Assembly (NCBI GenBank): GCA_027494055.1 | Contig: JAOSJO010000025.1 | Coordinates: 81,262-145,261 of the forward strand | Direction of reading: 5' to 3' | DNA from: Anaerolineae bacterium | GTDB lineage: Bacteria > Chloroflexota > Anaerolineae > Aggregatilineales > JAFGMM01 | Length of the DNA stretch: 64,000 bases | Shown here: in pieces, positions 1 through 8,214 of the stretch | Position numbering within the stretch: position 1 is the stretch's first letter | Layout: the number at the start of each line of letters is the position of its first letter | Notes under the pieces: model-generated | The model's database searches: none | What the model was told of the DNA's origin: nothing | Seen by the model: the letters and a program-made list of their open reading frames with translations, nothing else | Program-made: the position numbers and the translations under genes

Positions 1-452
1 GCGTCCATTCGCTCGCCGCCTGCCAGCCCTCGACCGCCACGCGCCCCTCACGCGCATCGAGCGCCGCCGCCACGCGGTCCGCGCCCCAGCACGCGGCCAT
101 CTCCGCCGCGAACTCCGGCCGGCGCGCCGCCGCCGTCCCCAACACCACGCGCGCCGCGCCGGCATCGAACGCCCGCGCCACCGAGTCCCGCGTCGCGCAC
201 GCCCCCGCCGAACTGGATGCGCATCCCGGTCGCAACGGCGAGGGCGCTCACCACTTTCAGGGTTGCCTCCGCGCCGGCCGCGCCGAGCGCGCCGTCCAGG
301 TTGACCACGTGCAGCCACGCCGCGCCGGCCGCGCGCCAGCCGTGCGCAACCGCTACCGGATCGTCGCCATAGACCGTCTGCTGCGCCGGGTCGCCGTACT
401 TCAGCCGCACCACGCGCCCGCCGCGCAGGTCAATCGCCGGGTAGACTATCAT
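1..452 (-). CDS. hisA: HisA, ProFAR isomerase (partial, one frame break)
   Basis: Phosphoribosylformimino-5-aminoimidazole carboxamide ribotide isomerase, a TIM-barrel enzyme of histidine biosynthesis. The start [17 protein letters not shown], with the catalytic Asp in AIDLRGG, is typical, followed by HVVNLDGA and FGGGVRD. The 3' end lies beyond the window edge. After FGGGVRD the frame breaks at the CCC run near 187-189; dropping one C restores a HisA-like continuation ([15 protein letters not shown]) to position 1. It is the last his gene visible; hisF would be expected further left. It is separated from hisH by an inserted element. Confidence 0.9.
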
Positions 453-481
453 GATCCTCCACCGTGCAACACAAAAGCGTT

Positions 482-1054
482 TTAACCACAGATAACACAG
501 ATATTTTACTGAAGCCGCGCGCTAATCCCGCGCGGGATGTGTTCAAAGAACCATGCGCTTCCACTGCAACTTGCGCCGCCCCCGAAGTTAACGAGCAAGC
601 CCACCTGCAGCCCGGTCGCTTTGAGGTAGTTCAGCAGTTGCGCTTCCTCGTTCGGGCCGAAGGTGTCCACCGCCTTGATTTCAACAATGACGGCGTCGTA
701 GACCACAAAATCCGGGATGTACTTCTGGGCAAGCGGTCGGTCCTTGTAATGAATCACCAGGGGCCGCTGCGCCTGAAAAGGGACACCGCGCAACGCGAAC
801 TCAATGCAAAGCGCTTCTTGATAGACCGCTTCCAGGAATCCGTTGCCCAGTTGATTGTACACCTCCATCGCCGCGCCGATGATGGCATAAGTCTCGTCCC
901 CGTGGATCAACTGAGCCATCGGTTCATCGCTCCTTCCATGTTGACATAGACCGGCCCCGTATCTGGCGAACGACAACTGGTCAGACAACGCCTCCCGCCG
1001 CGCGCGATAAGCGCGCGGGGCAATGGGTATTTTATCCGTGTTATCCGTGGTTAA
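482..1054. mobile_element. Inverted-repeat element carrying the GxxExxY gene
   Basis: About 573 bp bounded by near-perfect terminal inverted repeats. The left end 482-506 and the reverse complement of the right end 1030-1054 share ttaaccacRgataacacRga, differing at two positions in the first 22. The only gene inside is the GxxExxY protein, whose stop codon touches the left repeat. The element lies between hisH and hisA in an otherwise compact operon, which suggests insertion. No transposase is present. Related repeat ends recur near 42511, 54887 and 62170. Mobility is inferred. Confidence 0.6.
506..919 (-). CDS. GxxExxY family protein
   Basis: A 137-residue protein of the GxxExxY family (a PD-(D/E)XK-nuclease-like superfamily of unknown role). 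The hallmark is seen as [13 protein letters not shown], followed by [18 protein letters not shown], which matches the nuclease-like D...ExK core, and [20 protein letters not shown] chose the ATG at 919 because family members begin a few residues before the [12 protein letters not shown] segment; an ATG at 988 would add 23 atypical residues. It is co-oriented with the his operon and sits between terminal inverted repeats, so it is probably cargo or machinery of a small element rather than a his gene. Catalytic activity is not established for the family. Confidence 0.85.
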   Translation of the reverse strand: MAQLIHGDETYAIIGAAMEVYNQLGNGFLEAVYQEALCIEFALRGVPFQAQRPLVIHYKDRPLAQKYIPDFVVYDAVIVEIKAVDTFGPNEEAQLLNYLKATGLQVGLLVNFGGGASCSGSAWFFEHIPRGISARLQ

Positions 1055-1060
1055 CCCCCC

Positions 1061-1663
1061 TCACAAGCCCAGGAAGTTGCGCAGGATATGCTGCCCCACC
1101 CACTGGCTCTTCTCCGGGTGGAACTGCACACCGAACAGGTTGCCGCGCCCTGCCACCGACGTGAAGTTCCGGCCGTAATCCGTCGTGGCGATGACGTCCT
1201 CCGCGCGCGCCGGCGCGACGTAGTACGAGTGCACAAAATACGCATACGCGCCGCTCGGCACGCCGGCCAGCAGCGGCGACGCGCCGTCATGCTGCACCTG
1301 GTTCCAGCCGATGTGTGGGACCTTCGGCCCGTCGTCAGGGAAGCGCACCACCCGCCCCGGCAGCACGCCCAGCCCCTCGTGACGGCCATGCTCCGCGCTG
1401 AACGCGAACAGGAACTGCAACCCCAGGCAGATGCCGAGCGTCGGCGCGCCGCGCGCGATGGCCTGGCGCAGCGGCTCGACGAAGCCACGCGCGCGCAGTT
1501 GCGCCATCCCCGCGCCGAACGCGCCCACCCCCGGCAGGATGACCTTCTCCGCCTCCTGCAGCCGGTCGGGCGTGTCGATCACCACCGGCGCCGCGCCGAT
1601 GGCGCGCAGCGCGTTCACCACGCTGCGCAGGTTGCTCGCGCCGTAGTCAATCACCGCAATCAC
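1061..1663 (-). CDS. hisH: HisH, imidazole glycerol phosphate synthase glutaminase subunit
   Basis: Glutamine amidotransferase subunit that supplies ammonia to HisF for imidazole ring closure. The 200-residue class I amidotransferase shows the oxyanion/PGVGAF segment, the nucleophile Cys in GICLGLQ and the His-Glu pair in VQFHPEKS. The start is a GTG at 1663 that overlaps the hisB stop (GTGA), giving the expected N-terminus [10 protein letters not shown] and translational coupling. The gene is intact. Its partner hisF is not in the window. Confidence 0.93.
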   Translation of the reverse strand: MIAVIDYGASNLRSVVNALRAIGAAPVVIDTPDRLQEAEKVILPGVGAFGAGMAQLRARGFVEPLRQAIARGAPTLGICLGLQFLFAFSAEHGRHEGLGVLPGRVVRFPDDGPKVPHIGWNQVQHDGASPLLAGVPSGAYAYFVHSYYVAPARAEDVIATTDYGRNFTSVAGRGNLFGVQFHPEKSQWVGQHILRNFLGL

Positions 1664-2301
1664 GCCGTCAGCGTCTCCTTCGTCGAGGGTACCGCGCCGG
1701 CGCGGCGCAGGTCGATCTCGACCGCCATGCGCAGCGCGCGCCCCAACGCCTTGAACAGCGCCTCCGCCTTGTGATGGTCGTCGCGCCCGTAGAGCACGTG
1801 CGCGTGCAGGTTCAGCCGCCCGTGCGCGCTGATGCTCTCCAGGGCGTGCGCCACCAGCGACGCCGGCATCGCGCCGATGGCCGGCGCGTCGAACGCCGCG
1901 TCGATGACGGCATAGGACCGCCCGCTCAGGTCCACCACCACGCGCGCCAGGCTCTCGTCCATCGGCGCGTAGGCGCTGCCCATGCGGTTGATCCCCCGGC
2001 GCTCGCCCAGCGCGCGGTCGAGCGCCTGCCCGAAGGCAATCGCCACATCCTCGACCGTGTGGTGTGCGTCGATGTGCAGGTCGCCTTTCGCCTCGACCGT
2101 CAGGTCGAGCAGGCCGTGCACCGCCACATGATGCAGCATGTGATCGAAAAACCCCACGCCGGTGTTGATCGCCGCGTTGCCGCTCCCGTCCAGGTCCAGC
2201 GACAGGCGAATCGCCGTCTCCGCCGTCGTGCGCGTTACCTCGGCAACTCGTCGCATCTGTGTATCGGCCACTGTCTCTCCTCGTCTCCTGATTCGCGTCA
2301 T
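1660..2301 (-). CDS. hisB: HisB, imidazoleglycerol-phosphate dehydratase
   Basis: Monofunctional IGP dehydratase, the manganese enzyme converting imidazoleglycerol phosphate to imidazoleacetol phosphate. The 213 residues include [16 protein letters not shown] and DDHHKAEA, the metal-binding His clusters, with no fused phosphatase domain. The ATG at 2301 overlaps the hisC stop (ATGA), so coupled translation favours this start. A shorter start at MRRVAEVTR is possible, because the first 16 residues are not typical. It overlaps hisH downstream by four bases. Confidence 0.93.
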   Translation of the reverse strand: MTRIRRRGETVADTQMRRVAEVTRTTAETAIRLSLDLDGSGNAAINTGVGFFDHMLHHVAVHGLLDLTVEAKGDLHIDAHHTVEDVAIAFGQALDRALGERRGINRMGSAYAPMDESLARVVVDLSGRSYAVIDAAFDAPAIGAMPASLVAHALESISAHGRLNLHAHVLYGRDDHHKAEALFKALGRALRMAVEIDLRRAGAVPSTKETLTA

Positions 2302-3396
2302 GCGTGGTCAATCTCTCCCAGCGCCCGCACGAGCGCATCCGTGTGTTCCGGCTTGCCCGCGCTCACGCGGATGCAATTGCGCAGGCCCGGCTTGTCGAAA
2401 TAGCGCACGAGCACGCCCCGCGCCGCGAGCGCCTCCTTCAGCCCGCGCGCATCGCGCCCCTCCACGCGGCAGAGCACGAAGTTCGCGCGGCTGGGGTACG
2501 GGCGCAGGAAATCGAACGCGCCCAGCGCCCGGCAGAGCCGTTCGCGCTCGGCCACGAGCCGCGCCACGTTGCCCATCAGCGTCGCCGCGTCATCCAGCGA
2601 CGCCAGCGCGGCGGCTGTCGCGGCCACGTTGACATTGTACGGCTGCTTGATCTTCCACAGGTGCGCCATCAGCCAGAGGGGGAACGCGCCGTACCCCCAC
2701 GCGCAGCCCCGCCAGCGCCGCCCACTTGCTGAACGTGCGCAGCACGACCAGGTTGGGCGTCTCCGGCACGCGCGCGATGTGGCTCGCCGCGCCGCTGAAC
2801 TCGACATACGCCTCGTCGAGCATCACCACCAGCGGCAGGCGCAGCAGCCGGTCCAGCGCCCCGGCCGGCAGCAGACTCCCATCCGGATTGTTGGGCGCGC
2901 AGAGCACCAGCAGTTTGGCGCTGTGCGCCCGCGCCGCTGCCTCGATCCCGTCCAGGTCGAGCGCGAAGTCCGCGCGCCGCTGCACCGCCACCACGCGCGC
3001 GCCGTTGAGCGCGCCGTCGAAGCTGTACATCCCGAACGTTGGCGGGCAGTTGATCACCACGTCGCCCGGCGCAATCAGCGCGCGCAACGTCAGGTCAATC
3101 AGTTCGTCCGCGCCCGCCCCGGCCATGATGTGCGCGGCGGGCACGCCGGTGAACGCCGCCAACGCGTCGCGGAGGCGGCGGCTCTCCGGGTCGGGGTAGA
3201 TGTGCAGGTTCGCGCTGTCGATGGCTGCGCGCACTCTGGGCGCCGGCCCGTAGGGGTTCTCGTTCGCGTCGAGCTTGACAATCCTCTCCGGCGGGATGCC
3301 AAGCTGCGCGCTCAGGACCTCGTAAGGCACAATGGGCGTGTACGGTTCCATCCCGGCGATGTCGGGCCGGACCAGGGCTTCAACCGTCTCGATCAT
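2298..3396 (-). CDS. hisC: HisC, histidinol-phosphate aminotransferase (frame break)
   Basis: PLP-dependent class I/II aminotransferase that transaminates imidazoleacetol phosphate. The N-terminal part contains [30 protein letters not shown] and the PLP lysine in [11 protein letters not shown]. The C-terminal part ([30 protein letters not shown]) is in another frame. The break is at the five-C run 2694-2698; with four Cs the protein reads through as [11 protein letters not shown]. The ATG at 3396 follows a GGGAGGG ribosome-binding site; an upstream in-frame start lacks one. All catalytic segments are present, so an assembly error is more likely than inactivation. Confidence 0.9.
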
Positions 3397-3414
3397 ACGT
3401 AACCCTCCCACCGA

Positions 3415-3439
3415 TAGGGCAAGGCATGCCTTGCCCCTA
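3415..3439. repeat. REP-like palindrome between hisC and hisD
   Basis: A near-perfect palindrome whose arms read TAGGGCAAGGC and GCCTTGCCCCTA. It resembles the longer GTAGGGGC...GCCCCTAC palindromes at 20043, 42578, 55044 and 59089. It lies just 3' of the hisD stop (3437 on the minus strand) and before hisC, so it would form a hairpin in the his mRNA. Confidence 0.6.
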
Positions 3440-4740
3440 CAAATCCTTGATACGAACCTTCGCCGCGTGTGCGTGCGCGTCGAGCGCCTCCGCCTCGGCC
3501 ATGCGCGCCGCCGGCGCGTACAGCTCCGGCGCGTCGAGGCCGATCACGTTGACCAGCTTCACGAAGTCGAGCACGTTAAGCGGCGACGCAAACCGCGCCG
3601 TGCCCGCCGTGGGCATCACGTGGCTGGGGCCGGCGACGTAATCGCCCAGCACCTCGAACGACCCCTCGCCCAGAAAGACGCCGCCCGCGTGCCGCACCCT
3701 GCCGAGATAGCGCCACGGCTCGGCCAGCAGCAGGCACAGGTGCTCCGGCGCGTAGGCGTTGGCGAGGTCGAACGCCTCATCCAGGTCGCGCGTGACCACA
3801 ATCCCGCTGTTGTGCGCCAGGCTCTGGTCGAGAATCGCGCTGCGGCTCAGTGTCGCGCGCTGTGCCTCGGCCTCCGCCTGGACCGCTTCGGCGAACGCCG
3901 CGTCCGGCGTGAGCAGGATGGCGCTCGCCAGCACGTCGTGTTCCGCCTGCGCGAGCAGGTCGGCGGCGGCGTAGGCGGGGTTGGCGCGCGCGTCGGCGAT
4001 GACCATCGTTTCCGTCGGGCCGAGCAGCCCGTCGATGCCGACCGCGCCGTACACCTGCCGCTTGGCGAGCGTGACGAACAGCCCGCCCGCGCCGGCGATC
4101 TTGTCCACCTTTGGGATCGTCTCGGTGCCGTAAGCCATCGCCGCAATCGCCTGTGCGCCGCCAGCGCGGAAGACTCTATCCACGCCGGCGATCCGTGCGG
4201 CGGCCAGGATAGCCGGGTGGACCGGCGGCGGCGAGCACACGATCACCTCCGGCACGCCGGCCACGCGCGCCGGGATCGCCGCCATCAGCAGCGACGAAAA
4301 GAGCGGCGCGGTCCCGCCGGGCACGTACACGCCGGCGCGGTCCACCGGGCGGACCAGTTGCCCCAGGATGCCGGCCTCGCCGCTGTCCAGCCACGAGATG
4401 GCCGGCTGGCGCTTGTGGAACGCCTCGATGCGGCCAGCCGCAAGCTGCATCGCGTCGCGCACGTCGGCGGGCGTTTCGTCAAAGGCGGCGTCGATCTCGG
4501 CGGCGGTCACGCCAGCGCGCCCACCGTCACGCCGTCGATGCGCGCAGTCATCTCGTTGAGCGCGGCGTCGCCGCCGGCCCGCACCGCCTCGACGATGTGG
4601 CGCACGGCCTCCTCCGGATGCATCCGCTTCCCCAGCCGGCGCTCGATGCCGTCGAGCACGCTCACCGGTGCCTCGACCGCTTCGGGCCGCCCGCGCCTGA
4701 GAATGGTCTGCTTCGCAGTCGCTACGTCGTAAATGCGCAC
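3437..4740 (-). CDS. hisD: HisD, histidinol dehydrogenase (frame break)
   Basis: NAD- and zinc-dependent enzyme for the last two steps of histidine synthesis. The main frame shows [62 protein letters not shown] and the terminal [10 protein letters not shown]. The N-terminus, [16 protein letters not shown], lies in another frame; one base appears missing near 4511, between VGALA and [10 protein letters not shown]. The GTG at 4740 fits the family's N-terminus and follows an AGGGAGGG ribosome-binding site. It follows hisG after about 70 bp. Confidence 0.9.
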
Positions 4741-4812
4741 GGTTTGCCCTCCCTTGCGTCTCAGTCCACGCAACGCGCCTCACGGCATAAGCCAGCTTCC
4801 AGCTTCGAGCTT

Positions 4813-5814
4813 CTAGTTTCCACCCAGCGCCGCATCCAGCGCGCGGCAGCGTTCCGGATACTCGTCGAAGATGTACGTCAGCGGCGTGACCACGACGCCG
4901 CTCCCGCCGATGGCGCGCAACTGCCCTATCGCCTCGTACAGCCGCTCGCGGAACACCACCACCGTTACAGAGAACCAGCCGGCGTCAGGATCGCGCGCGT
5001 AGACCCGCGCGATGGTCGGCCCGGTCAGGCCGCCGAGTTCGGTCTGGTTGCGCACGCGCTCGGCCACGCGATCCGCGCTCTCGCCGCGCATGTTGGCGAT
5101 CAGCAGCACCCGCTCGCGCGCCGCAAGGTGCGCCTCGATGTACTCCAGCAGCCGGCGCGCCACGTCGAGCACGCGACCCCGCGCCTGCAACGCGGGCCGG
5201 TTGCCGATCAGGCACGCCTGCGCGTGCAGCACCGTCCCGTCGGTCAGCGGCTTCAGCCCGTTCTCGCGCAGCGTGGTCCCGGTGGCGGAGATGTCCGCGA
5301 TCAGGTCGGCGCTGCCCATCAGCGGCGTAATCTCAAGCGCGCCGTCGGCGTAGACCAGCTCGAATGGCCCCACGCCGTGCCGCGCCAGAAACTCCGACAC
5401 CAGGTGATGGTACTTGGTCGCCACGCGCAGCCCACCTCTTTCGCGCGCCTTCTCCGCGAGCGCCGCCATCGCGCTCACGTCGGTCCACTCGACCGGCACG
5501 GCAAGCACCAGCCCGCAATACCCGTAGCCCAGCGCCTCGTGGAGCACGAGCAGCGCCGCGCCGGTCTTCGGGTGCGCCTCCGCCACCCGGTCGTAGCCGG
5601 TGACGCCCAGGTCCACATCGCCGCGCGCCACGCTGAGCGGGATGTCCGCCGGCCGCTGGAACAACACCTGCACGCCCGGCAGCGCCGGGATCGTCGCCGT
5701 GTACTGGCGCGGGTTCGTCTTGTTCACGCCCAGGCCGGCCTCTTCCAGGAAGTCGAGCGTCGCGTCACCGAGCGCGCCCTTGCTTGGCAGCGCAATCCGA
5801 ATGTCTGTCGGCAT
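4813..5814 (-). CDS. hisG: HisG, ATP phosphoribosyltransferase (long form)
   Basis: First, committed enzyme of histidine biosynthesis, joining ATP and PRPP. At 333 residues it is a long-form HisG with its own C-terminal regulatory domain, so no HisZ partner is needed; the long form is usually feedback inhibited by histidine. Visible segments are [71 protein letters not shown] and a C-terminal [10 protein letters not shown] prefer the ATG at 5814 to the one at 5829, which has no ribosome-binding site and falls within the terminator tail. It heads the his operon behind an attenuator. Confidence 0.94.
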   Translation of the reverse strand: MPTDIRIALPSKGALGDATLDFLEEAGLGVNKTNPRQYTATIPALPGVQVLFQRPADIPLSVARGDVDLGVTGYDRVAEAHPKTGAALLVLHEALGYGYCGLVLAVPVEWTDVSAMAALAEKARERGGLRVATKYHHLVSEFLARHGVGPFELVYADGALEITPLMGSADLIADISATGTTLRENGLKPLTDGTVLHAQACLIGNRPALQARGRVLDVARRLLEYIEAHLAARERVLLIANMRGESADRVAERVRNQTELGGLTGPTIARVYARDPDAGWFSVTVVVFRERLYEAIGQLRAIGGSGVVVTPLTYIFDEYPERCRALDAALGGN

Positions 5815-5837
5815 CCTGCATACCCCCATACGTCAAA

Positions 5838-5867
5838 CAAAAAACACCCCGGCAGGTCCGGGGTGTT
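5838..5867 (-). terminator. Intrinsic terminator of the his attenuator
   Basis: On the minus strand a GC-rich hairpin (ACACCCCGG - ACCTG - CCGGGGTGT) is followed directly by six Us and then the hisG start region. The left arm CCGGACCTGC can pair instead with the upstream GCAGGCCCGG (one mismatch), which would form an antiterminator. This is the arrangement expected of amino-acid transcription attenuation. Confidence 0.8.
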
Positions 5868-5997
5868 CATGAGCAACTCCTGCGTTCGCTACGCAGCGAC
5901 AGCCACCATCACCGGGCCTGCGGTCCGGGCAAAGCCTGCGTGATAATGGTGCTGGCAGCGCTGTGCGTTCACGGGTCTTCCTCAGTGTGTCGCGAGT
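5868..5997 (-). promoter_or_regulatory. his operon leader / attenuator
   Basis: Leader of the his mRNA. It encodes a short peptide with a run of histidine codons, whose CACCAT...CAC segment can pair with a downstream GTGATGGTG. A GCAGGCCCGG segment can pair with the left arm of the terminator at 5838-5867. Ribosome stalling at the His codons under histidine starvation would free the antiterminator. The mechanism is inferred from the geometry; the pairings were read by eye. Confidence 0.7.
5889..5972 (-). CDS. His leader peptide (27 residues)
   Basis: A short frame beginning with GTG at 5972 behind a GAGGAAG ribosome-binding site and ending with TAG at 5889. Residues 8-11 are His-His-Tyr-His (codons at 5940-5951), a strong enrichment for so short a peptide placed directly before a terminator and hisG. 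It is probably a sensor of charged tRNA-His rather than a functional protein. Confidence 0.7.
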   Translation of the reverse strand: MNAQRCQHHYHAGFARTAGPVMVAVAA

Positions 5998-6003
5998 GCG
6001 GAT

Positions 6004-6032
6004 AATGTATCCCACACCGAAAGCGCTGTCAA
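6004..6032 (-). promoter_or_regulatory. his operon promoter
   Basis: On the minus strand TTGACA (6032-6027) is followed after 17 bases by TACATT (6009-6004). Transcription would start near 5997, about 25 bases before the leader-peptide start, which fits the attenuator. Confidence 0.65.
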
Positions 6033-6207
6033 AAAGAGGACGTCGCCTGTCCTCTTCGGTGAAGCGAAGGGAGCAGGGCTTTTGCAAAGCCGGTGGGCAA
6101 TGCCAGCATCTGGCTTTGTGCCTTCTTACCCCGCCCTGATACAGCGGTCTGGTAGCTCGCCGTCAGCCTGAAGCGCGCGGGTAGCCGTAGAAGGCGGCGC
6201 GCCCCGT

Positions 6208-6235
6208 TTGCCCGTGCCTGAGTTCGGAGTAAAAT
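6208..6235 (+). promoter_or_regulatory. Putative promoter of the cNMP-binding gene
   Basis: TTGCCC at 6208-6213 and TAAAAT at 6230-6235 with a 16-base spacer, 39 bases before the gene start. It is a plausible sigma-70-like promoter. The rest of 6033-6207 holds only a small GAGGAC/GTCCTC hairpin near 6035-6058. Confidence 0.4.
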
Positions 6236-6274
6236 GTACTTGCACATTGCTTACCAAGAGATACGAGTAGCGCC

Positions 6275-6715
6275 ATGGAACTTGTCGAACTCTTGAAGAC
6301 CGTCGAGCTGTTCGAGGGTCTCACCCAAGCGCAGTTGCAGCGCCTGGCCGAGATCAGCGAACCGGCGCGCTATGACAAGGACACGGTCATTTTCGAGCAG
6401 GGTCAACAGGGCGACCGGCTGTACATCGTCGGCAGCGGGGAAGTCGTTGTGCGCGTGGGCGAAGACCCCCGCAGCGCACGCACGCAGGTCTACCTGGGGC
6501 GCGGGCAGATTTTCGGCGAGATGGCGCTGCTCGATGGCGGGCCGCGCTCGGCGACGACGGTGTGTTCACGCAATGGCACGCAGGTCTACGGCGTCTCGCG
6601 CGAGGCGTTCACCAACCTGTGCAAATCCGACACGGCCATCGGGTACGTGGTCATGCGCAACATGGCCCACGACCTTTCCTTCAAGCTGCGGCATCACAAT
6701 CTCACGCTGGTCTAG
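6275..6715 (+). CDS. Cyclic nucleotide-binding domain protein
   Basis: A 146-residue protein made almost entirely of one cNMP-binding (CRP-like) beta-roll. FEGLTQAQLQRLAEI opens the domain, GDRLYIVGSGEVVVRV and FGEMALLDGGPRSATTV form the roll and phosphate-binding cassette; the last contains the conserved FGEMALL...RSA signature. There is no helix-turn-helix or kinase domain after the C-helix, so it is not a CRP-type regulator by itself. It probably acts as a small ligand-binding or protein-partner module. The next small gene is 44 bp downstream and probably co-transcribed. Confidence 0.85.
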   Translation: MELVELLKTVELFEGLTQAQLQRLAEISEPARYDKDTVIFEQGQQGDRLYIVGSGEVVVRVGEDPRSARTQVYLGRGQIFGEMALLDGGPRSATTVCSRNGTQVYGVSREAFTNLCKSDTAIGYVVMRNMAHDLSFKLRHHNLTLV

Positions 6716-6759
6716 CCCGGCGAAGCCAGCGCGGCGCTGACTCTTTGGGGGAGCGGGCC

Positions 6760-6969
6760 ATGATCTACAAGGTAAGTTACGTTGTGAGCGGCGGACGCCA
6801 CCCCGGCGCGATCATGAACGAGTACGAGCGTCCCCAACTGGGGGACCGGGTCGAGATCGGCGACAAAGTGTTCGAGGTGACCGAGGTCCTCGAAATGACG
6901 CCCCCGCGCGGCGATTTCCAGTATTTGCACGTGACCGTCAGGCTGGTTGACGAGAACGAAAACCCTTAG
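6760..6969 (+). CDS. Small conserved-looking protein, unknown function
   Basis: A 69-residue soluble protein starting MIYKVSYVVSGGRHPGAIMN, with an alternating beta-strand pattern and no membrane segment or metal motif. The ATG at 6760 follows a GGGGGAG ribosome-binding site, which decides the start over a longer upstream frame. It lies 44 bp after the cyclic-nucleotide-binding gene in the same direction, so the two may be an operon. I do not recognise the family. Confidence 0.7.
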   Translation: MIYKVSYVVSGGRHPGAIMNEYERPQLGDRVEIGDKVFEVTEVLEMTPPRGDFQYLHVTVRLVDENENP

Positions 6970-7034
6970 TCGCGCCGCGCCACTCCGCTGTATCATTTCA
7001 CGTTGTCCGCTCGGTATCACGCAATGGTGAGTTG

Positions 7035-7140
7035 TTCGCAGCCCGACGACTGAAGTCGTCGGCTAATCGCAGAAAATGGCGGAAAAGAATACGAATTAGC
7101 CCGCGACTTCAGTCGCGGGAACCAAAAGGTGAACAGATAC
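7035..7140 (+). repeat. BIME-like repeat, left copy
   Basis: About 105 bp with two hairpins: CGACGACTGAAGTCGTCG near 7044-7061 and CCCGCGACTTCAGTCGCGGG near 7100-7119. An inverted copy, roughly 85 percent identical by eye, lies at 8060-8164, so the pair brackets the metallo-hydrolase gene. Such REP pairs are normally spread by distant RAYT transposases, none of which is in this window. Confidence 0.75.
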
Positions 7141-7164
7141 ACTCAGCAACGCACGCCTCGCCGC

Positions 7165-8002
7165 TCAGGTCGGGGCGTTTTTCGTTCCAAAGAGCAGCCG
7201 GCCCACTGCGCCCTCCCCTGAGAGCGCCCCTGGAGACAGGTCGAATTCCAGGAAGTCCTGCGCCAGTTCCACCGGACCCGAGAATGTGGCCTGCGCCTCC
7301 GGGATGAGGTCGTTTGGATCGACGTCGCCCCACACCTGGTAGTGGATCAGGCACAGGCGCTTTGCGCCGGCGCGCGTCGCAATCTCGCCGGCCTGCGCAG
7401 CGCCTCGAATGGCCTTCGGGATCATAGCCCGTGGCCTCGTGGATGAAAAGGTCTGCGCCCTGCGCCAGGCGCGCCACGCTATCGCACGGCGCGGTATCGC
7501 ACGAATACGCGACGACCAGCCCGCTCGACTTCACCTCGATGCGCAGGCCGATGGTCGGGACGTTGAAGTGCCGCGTGGGCGACGACGTAATGCGAAACTC
7601 ATCCGAGTCGAGGATCAGCATCCCTTCACGTTCGGGGAGCCGGTAGAACGCGACCGGGAAGAAGTTCGGCCACTCATCCCAGGTGAAAAAGGCCATCATG
7701 TCTTCGGTGCGGTGCAGGCAGTGGTGCAGGCCGTGGACGCGCAGCGGCGTGACGCGCCCGGTCTGCCACATGTGCATCAGCAGAATCGGGACGCCGTGCA
7801 CGTGGTCCGGGTGGAAGTGGGTCAGGATGAGGTCAGTGAGCTGTTCGTGGTGGATGTTGGCGCGCAGCAACCGGACGATGGAGTTCGACCCGCAGTCGAT
7901 GAGCACCGTGTCGCCGCTGTCTCCCTGGAGCGCCATGTGCGTGTTGTCGTGCTCCCAGTTGGAGACGGCGGAAGCTGAGCCAAGAATGACCAATCGGGGC
8001 AT
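7165..8002 (-). CDS. MBL-fold metallo-hydrolase, RNase Z-like (frame break)
   Basis: Metallo-beta-lactamase-fold hydrolase. LTHFHPDHVHG is the zinc-binding HxHxDH motif; the opening PRLVILGSASA, TRHFNVPTIGLRIE, AYSCDTAPCDSVARLAQGADLFIHEATG and the late LIHYQV histidine match the RNase Z/ElaC branch. The final 75 residues are in another frame: one extra base near 7403 separates DPEGH from AAQAGEIATRAGAKRL. The ATG at 8002 has an AGGA upstream. The substrate is unknown; tRNA 3' processing is possible, but cyclic-phosphodiesterase-like members of the branch cannot be excluded. The gene is bracketed by inverted BIME repeats. Confidence 0.82.
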
Positions 8003-8059
8003 GGGAGAATCCTATCGCATAACCGAAGACCCGGCGCGCTTCACAAACGCTGTGCCTTA

Positions 8060-8164
8060 GTCTCTGTTCGCCTTCTGGTTCCCGCGACTGAAGTCGCGGG
8101 CTAATCCGCATTCTTGTCCGCCAGTTTCTGCAATTAGCCGACGACTTTGGTTGTCGGGTTGCGT
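8060..8164 (-). repeat. BIME-like repeat, right copy (inverted)
   Basis: Inverted partner of the repeat at 7035-7140, with hairpins CCCGCGACTGAAGTCGCGGG (8081-8100) and a degenerate CGACGACTTTGGTTGTCG. Together the two copies frame the metallo-hydrolase gene at 7165-8002. Confidence 0.75.
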
Positions 8165-8214
8165 AAAACACACAACGACACGACGCCGAACGGACACCGT
8201 GAACGGGTGCTGCC

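Noticed and set aside
464..949. An open frame antisense to the GxxExxY gene
   Set aside because: The opposite strand encodes recognisable GxxExxY motifs; this frame has none.
6029..6247. A 72-residue frame on the minus strand upstream of the his promoter
   Set aside because: No ribosome-binding site or family features, and it runs into the promoter and hairpin region.
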